A DNA stretch of 35,489 bases from JBOZRQ01 sp050789255 (lineage in GTDB: Bacteria > Bacillota > Sulfobacillia > Symbiobacteriales > Symbiobacteriaceae), in the NCBI GenBank assembly GCA_050789255.1, contig JBOZRQ010000048.1, positions 1 to 35,489 of the forward strand. Reading direction: 5' to 3'. The position numbers and the translations under genes are program-made. This document shows, one piece after another, positions 32,071 through 35,489 of this stretch (within the stretch, counting starts at the first letter, position 1; every line of letters begins with the position of its first letter). Under the pieces are notes generated by a model that saw only the letters and a program-made list of their open reading frames with translations, searched no databases and had not been told where the DNA came from.

Positions 32071-32457
32071 TCACTGTCCCTCCGGCGCCTGCCATAGCTC
32101 AATGCGGTTGCCCTCCGGGTCCATTACCCAGCCAAACTTGCCAAACTCAGATTCCTCCACCCTGTCATCCACCTCGCAGCCCTCGCTGCGGAGGACATCG
32201 AGCAGCGCATGGAGGTCGTCCACCCGGAAGTTGATCATAAAGCTTGCCTGGCTCGGTGCGAAGTAGGTGGTATCCTCCGCAAACGGGCTCCAGACCGTTG
32301 TTCCAACCCCGCCGGGGTTCTCTGGAGAGGCCCAGTGGAAGATCGCACCGCCCCACCCCTGCACGTCCATGCCCAGGTGAGTTCGGTACCACTCCCCAAG
32401 TCGCTTCGGATCCTTGGCCTTGAAGAAGATGCCGCCAATGCCGGTGACGCGTTTCAT
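32071..32457 (-). CDS. VOC (glyoxalase/bleomycin-resistance fold) protein
   Basis: A 128-residue VOC-superfamily protein with paired beta-alpha-beta-beta-beta units. FFKAKDPKRLGEWYRTHLGM near the start and FGWVMDPEGNRIELWQ near the end are the family hallmarks; the last contains the metal-binding glutamate. It could act on a small electrophile or bind a drug; the substrate is unknown. AAGGGAG precedes ATG 32457. It follows the tandem GNAT gene on the same strand. Confidence 0.82.
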   Translation of the reverse strand: MKRVTGIGGIFFKAKDPKRLGEWYRTHLGMDVQGWGGAIFHWASPENPGGVGTTVWSPFAEDTTYFAPSQASFMINFRVDDLHALLDVLRSEGCEVDDRVEESEFGKFGWVMDPEGNRIELWQAPEGQ

Positions 32458-32546
32458 TTGTAGACTCCCTTCTTATGCGATGTCGAAAACTTCTCCGTTC
32501 ATCTTATCACATTTGTTCACCGCACTGGGGCGCCACCATGAGGACA

Positions 32547-32577
32547 CAGAAAGGGGGCGCCACCGCTGTGGCGCCCC
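32547..32577 (-). terminator. Terminator of the 91-residue protein gene
   Basis: GGGGCGCCAC pairs perfectly with GTGGCGCCCC around a 4-nt loop; on the minus strand it is followed by CTTTCTGTG. Confidence 0.75.
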
Positions 32578-32583
32578 GGTCAA

Positions 32584-32859
32584 TTATGATTGCGTGGTGG
32601 TCCGGAAGAGTTCCCGGAGCCGGTCGTGGACCTGCTGGCGGGCGCCGTCATTGGCCAGGCAGCCTTGGAACTCCTCCTCGGCAAAGGTGGTGGTGAAGGT
32701 GGGGCCGTCCACGGTGACGACCAGTAGGAGTCCGTCTACCGAGCCGTCGGTACGGCTCTCCCAGTTGGTCAAGATACGCTGGGCGCCCAACTCGCGGGCC
32801 ACCTCGCCGGCGATGCCCTGAATGATCGCCTTCGCAGCCAGCCTCTCCTCATCGTTCAT
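32584..32859 (-). CDS. Hypothetical protein, 91 residues
   Basis: A soluble acidic protein: helix (MNDEERLAAKAIIQGIAG), a central strand-rich section (GLLLVVTVDGPTFTTTFAE) and a C-terminal helix (ARQQVHDRLRELF). No recognised domain. I choose ATG 32859, since GGAGGGG is six bases upstream; a longer frame from 32889 is less likely. It has its own terminator. Function unknown. Confidence 0.65.
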   Translation of the reverse strand: MNDEERLAAKAIIQGIAGEVARELGAQRILTNWESRTDGSVDGLLLVVTVDGPTFTTTFAEEEFQGCLANDGARQQVHDRLRELFRTTTQS

Positions 32860-33337
32860 TACATACCCCTCCGGCACGTTGCTTCCCATAGGGTTGCCTG
32901 CGGATCATCATCCTACGATACGGCCGCAGCACAGACGGCTTTGCCGCGGGTCAGGGGCGGAGCAGGTAAGATGACCGCAGGGGTTGCTTTTCGTGTGCAC
33001 AGATCGCCAAGGATCTCGGACGTAGTCAGGGGCAAAGAGGTGGAGGAAGGGGCCGGCAAGGGAGACAGGGAGAGGAACCCGTCCCAGGCGTCGCATGTGC
33101 GCAGATGGCTGGCAAACACTATGAGATCTCCGGCGAAGCGGTGATCGCAAAACGGGCAGGTGCGCGCGACTACCTGGTCGTTGGCGAACGGAAACAGGAT
33201 AACCACTCCTAACGTTGACGTTGAAAGGGAAGCACGGCTGGGTGGCGCATCCAGCCCATTTAGAATATCATAAGGTCACCGTAAGATAAAGTTTAGATTT
33301 TGTGTCCCGACAGGGTCCATCGATCAGACCCTTTTAG
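32860..33337. other. Stretch without a well-supported gene
   Basis: About 480 bases. The only candidate is a minus-strand frame at 32913-33206 with a zinc-finger-like CPFC...H...C cluster. Its start and downstream low-complexity sequence make it doubtful. The part near 33265-33330 is more AT-rich and leads into the rimO promoter. Confidence 0.5.
32913..33206 (-). CDS. Doubtful small zinc-finger-like ORF
   Basis: A possible 97-residue frame from GTG 33206. TCPFCDHRFAGDLIVFASHLRTC near residues 16-38 has C-x2-C-x12-H-x3-C spacing like a C2HC zinc finger. The AGGAG lies directly against the GTG, which is poor spacing, and the C-terminal half is proline/serine-rich and unlike a folded protein. 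It may be a decayed or frameshifted gene, or chance. Confidence 0.22.
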   Translation of the reverse strand: MVILFPFANDQVVARTCPFCDHRFAGDLIVFASHLRTCDAWDGFLSLSPLPAPSSTSLPLTTSEILGDLCTRKATPAVILPAPPLTRGKAVCAAAVS

Positions 33338-33366
33338 TAGACAAGCCAGCGCTTTTCCGGTAAAAT
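33338..33366 (+). promoter_or_regulatory. Promoter of rimO-ybaK
   Basis: TAGACA (33338-33343), a 17-bp spacer and TAAAAT (33361-33366). Transcription would start near 33373, giving a leader of about 78 nt that contains the hairpin at 33402-33424. Confidence 0.7.
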
Positions 33367-33401
33367 CACGTCTGTTAAGCGCATCACTACAGCGACTATT
33401 T

Positions 33402-33424
33402 GCCGCGCAAAACCTTTGCGCGGC
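33402..33424 (+). promoter_or_regulatory. Leader hairpin upstream of rimO
   Basis: A perfect 10-bp stem, GCCGCGCAAA with TTTGCGCGGC, and a 3-nt loop in the rimO leader, ending 26 bases before the start codon. TTATCAATT after it is a poor terminator. It may stabilise the message or regulate it. Confidence 0.5.
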
Positions 33425-33450
33425 TTATCAATTGAGGGAGTGTACTACAC

Positions 33451-34899
33451 GTGGCGAACCGCCCCACCACCAGCCTCCCCGGCGCACAGGTAGCCGGGCG
33501 CCCGATCAAGATCGGCTTCATCTCGCTGGGTTGCTCCAAGAACCTGGTGGACAGCGAGTCCATGATCGGCCTGCTAAAGCACACAGGCTATACGATCACC
33601 AATCAGAAGGATGAGGCGGACGTCCTCGTCGTCAATACCTGCGGGTTTATCGAAGAAGCCAAGCAGGAGTCGATCAACGCGATCCTCGAGGCCGGCCAGG
33701 AGAAGGAGCGGAACTGCCAGGCCCTCATCGTCGCGGGCTGTATGGTGCCCCGCTACGGCCAGGAACTGCTTAAGGAGATCCCGGAGATCGACGCCGTGGT
33801 CGGCACCGCCGACTACCCCAAGATCGGCGAGGTTGTCGCGGGCGTGCTGGCAGGCCAGCGGGTGGAGCAGATCTCCGACCCCGATGCGATTACGGACTGG
33901 AACTTCGACCGGGTGCTGGCCACCCCGGGCTACTCGGCCTACATCAAAATTGCCGAGGGCTGCGACTGCGCCTGCTCCTTCTGCTCGATCCCGATCATGC
34001 GGGGCGGGCACCGGAGCCGTCCGATCGAGTCGATCGTGGATGAGGCCCAGCGCCTGGCCGCCATGGGCGTCAAGGAACTGATCGTCATCTCCCAGGACAC
34101 CACCTTCTACGGCAAGGACCTCTACGGCAAGGTGCGCTTCGCCGACCTGCTGCGGGAGCTGGCCAAGGTGGATGGCATCCGCTGGATTCGGGTGCACTAC
34201 AGCTATCCGACCCGCATCACCGACGATCTGATCGATGTGCTGGCCACCGAGCCCAAGGTGCTCAAGTACCTCGATATGCCGCTGCAGCACGGCTCGAACC
34301 GGCTGCTGCGCGTCATGAACCGCCCCGCCAACGTCGAGGGCTACCTCAAGCTGGTGGGGAAGCTGCGGGAGCGGGTGCCGGGCATCTGCCTGCGCTCCAC
34401 CTTCATCGCCGGCCACCCCGGCGAAACGGAAGAGGATTTCCAGATGCTGCTCGACTTCCTGAAGCAGTGCGAGTTCGACCACGTGGGCGTCTTCGCCTAC
34501 TCCCAGGAGGAGGACACCCCCTCCGGCCAGATGGAGCAGCTGCCCATGGAGCTCCGCAAGGCCCGCCGGGACCGGGCGATGGAGGTCCAGTTCGCGATCG
34601 CGGACAAGCGCAACAAGGCCCAGGTCGGCCAGACCTTCGAGGTGCTGGTGGAGGGCCGGTCGCCCAAGGGCCGCGACTGGTACGTGGGCCGCTGCTACCG
34701 GCAGAGCCCCGGCATCGACGGCGTGGTCCTCTTCCAGGCGGCGCCGGGCGCCGAATACAAGCCCGGCGACATGCTCGACGTGGAGATCACCGGTGTGGCC
34801 GGCTACGACCTGAAGGGCAAGGCCGCCGGCGCCATCGATGAGCCGTCCGATGACTTGATGCTGCCGATGATCAGCGTCAGCCCGGTGCGTCATCAGTAA
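33451..34899 (+). CDS. rimO: RimO, ribosomal protein S12 methylthiotransferase
   Basis: A 482-residue member of the methylthiotransferase family. The N-terminal UPF0004 domain opens with FISLGCSKNLVDSE, then VNTCGFIEEA and AGCMVPRYG, giving three cysteines for the second cluster. The radical SAM motif CDCACSFCSIP is central, and a TRAM domain ends the chain. It inserts a methylthio group at the S12 aspartate equivalent to E. coli Asp89, near the decoding centre. KNLVDSE and GCD-type spacing mark RimO, not MiaB. GTG start, with GAGGGAGT upstream. Confidence 0.92.
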   Translation: MANRPTTSLPGAQVAGRPIKIGFISLGCSKNLVDSESMIGLLKHTGYTITNQKDEADVLVVNTCGFIEEAKQESINAILEAGQEKERNCQALIVAGCMVPRYGQELLKEIPEIDAVVGTADYPKIGEVVAGVLAGQRVEQISDPDAITDWNFDRVLATPGYSAYIKIAEGCDCACSFCSIPIMRGGHRSRPIESIVDEAQRLAAMGVKELIVISQDTTFYGKDLYGKVRFADLLRELAKVDGIRWIRVHYSYPTRITDDLIDVLATEPKVLKYLDMPLQHGSNRLLRVMNRPANVEGYLKLVGKLRERVPGICLRSTFIAGHPGETEEDFQMLLDFLKQCEFDHVGVFAYSQEEDTPSGQMEQLPMELRKARRDRAMEVQFAIADKRNKAQVGQTFEVLVEGRSPKGRDWYVGRCYRQSPGIDGVVLFQAAPGAEYKPGDMLDVEITGVAGYDLKGKAAGAIDEPSDDLMLPMISVSPVRHQ

Positions 34900-34902
34900 G
34901 GC

Positions 34903-35370
34903 ATGAAGACGATCGCAGCGCGCATGCTCGACCAGATGGGGATCGCCCATGAGCTGCGGGAGTACGACTGGGATGAGGATGAGCTCGACGCGGTAACGGT
35001 GGCCCGCAAGGTGGGCCTGCCGCCTGAACAGGTCTTCAAGACCCTGGTCGCCCGGGGCGACAAGACCGGGGTGCTGGTCGCCTGCATCCCCGGGAACGAC
35101 GAGCTCGACCTGAAAGCCCTGGCCCCGGTCAGCGGCAACAAGAAGGTCGACCTGGTGCCCGTCAAGGAGATCCAGGACCTGACTGGCTACATCCGGGGTG
35201 GGGTCTCGCCGCTGGGTATGAAGAAGGCCTATCCGTTCTATCTCGACGAGACCGCCGAGATCATTGATGTGATCAGCGTCAGCGGTGGGCGCCGAGGGCT
35301 GCAGATCCTGCTCTCCGGCCCCGATCTGATTCGAGCGACGGGCGCCCGGCTTGGGGCGCTGACCAAGTAA
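34903..35370 (+). CDS. ybaK: YbaK/EbsC-type Cys-tRNA(Pro) deacylase
   Basis: A 155-residue single-domain trans-editing enzyme that hydrolyses misacylated tRNA, typically Cys-tRNA(Pro). QVFKTLVARGDKTGVLVACIPG contains the conserved lysine, followed by GYIRGGVSPLGMKKAYPFYLDE, where the GGVSPLG loop shapes the active site. It starts three bases after the rimO stop, overlapping ribosome-site and stop sequences, so the two are co-expressed. A terminator follows. Confidence 0.9.
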   Translation: MKTIAARMLDQMGIAHELREYDWDEDELDAVTVARKVGLPPEQVFKTLVARGDKTGVLVACIPGNDELDLKALAPVSGNKKVDLVPVKEIQDLTGYIRGGVSPLGMKKAYPFYLDETAEIIDVISVSGGRRGLQILLSGPDLIRATGARLGALTK

Positions 35371-35401
35371 AGAGAACGGCTCCCTCAGCAGAATGAACTG
35401 A

Positions 35402-35448
35402 AACCCTCTCAATGGACACCTGAAAAGGGTCCGTTGAGAGGGTTCTTC
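35402..35448 (+). terminator. Terminator of rimO-ybaK
   Basis: AACCCTCTCAA plus GGAC pairs with GTCC plus TTGAGAGGGTT, followed by CTTCTC. Confidence 0.8.
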
Positions 35449-35489
35449 TCGTTTACGGGGTATTTAGATGGCTTATAAGCGAAGGTGGG

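Noticed and set aside
33574..35412. 612-residue minus-strand open frame
   Set aside because: Antisense shadow of rimO and the YbaK-type gene, with repetitive histidine/leucine/glycine composition and no family motif.
35468..35489. Start of a further gene at the right edge (MAYKRRW)
   Set aside because: Only seven codons are visible and there is no ribosome site, so it cannot be supported.

Overview
The window is GC-rich, densely coded on both strands, and reads like a chromosome segment of a high-GC Firmicute, most likely a Symbiobacterium-type organism (this placement is inference). The markers are strong AGGAGG-type ribosome sites, consensus sigma-A promoters, both bacillithiol deacetylases plus BshA, the YojF/BshB2 pair, MrfA/MrfB (YprA/YprB), a Firmicute-type coproheme decarboxylase, a PdaB-like sporulation deacetylase and an SLH-domain surface protein. 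No insertion sequence, phage, tRNA or CRISPR array is visible.

Layout. 1-568: structured, gene-free DNA that looks like the trailer of an rRNA operon lying to the left, with a terminator at 233-266. 569-5701: GNAT acetyltransferase, a TrmJ-like RNA methyltransferase (minus), an ABC-F ATPase behind a long attenuator-type leader with a 7-codon upstream ORF, and an ABC exporter. 5845-8752: a tight plus-strand operon of ankyrin protein, YojF, BshB2, a small membrane protein and a DUF1232 protein. 8795-12465: minus-strand genes for a secreted Hcp-like protein, a RidA-family protein, a NatAB-type ABC transporter and a small unknown protein. 12603-13970: promoter, MoaB and ChdC. 14015-18097: a 1360-residue secreted mosaic protein built around a peptide-binding domain. 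18325-20022: an AhbD-like radical SAM enzyme and an unknown protein. 20026-24591, minus: CLC chloride protein, flavin reductase, PdaB-like protein, MrfB. 24614-28285, minus: phosphotransferase, a hidden SelW-like selenoprotein gene, a repeat-bearing gap, and MrfA. 28361-30233: bshB1-bshA. 30312-32859: small unknowns, a tandem GNAT and a VOC protein. 33338-35370: promoter, rimO and a YbaK-type deacylase.

The main discovery is at 25541-25765. Read through one in-frame TGA, the minus strand encodes a complete 74-residue Rdx/SelW-family protein with a CxxU redox motif. A stem-loop right after the TGA matches the bacterial SECIS design. The gene lies between mrfA and mrfB on the same strand, in a genome that also appears to make bacillithiol. 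Second is the ABC-F leader at 1841-2163, which has the parts of a ribosome-mediated antibiotic-sensing attenuator. Third is the surface mosaic at 14015-18097.

Functional threads: thiol redox (bacillithiol, selenoprotein, flavin reductase), DNA repair (MrfA/MrfB), haem synthesis with an apparent oxygen-dependent (ChdC) and an anaerobic (AhbD-like) final step, translation quality and modification (RimO, YbaK, TrmJ-like, ABC-F), and cell-surface proteins. All identifications come from motif recognition by eye.
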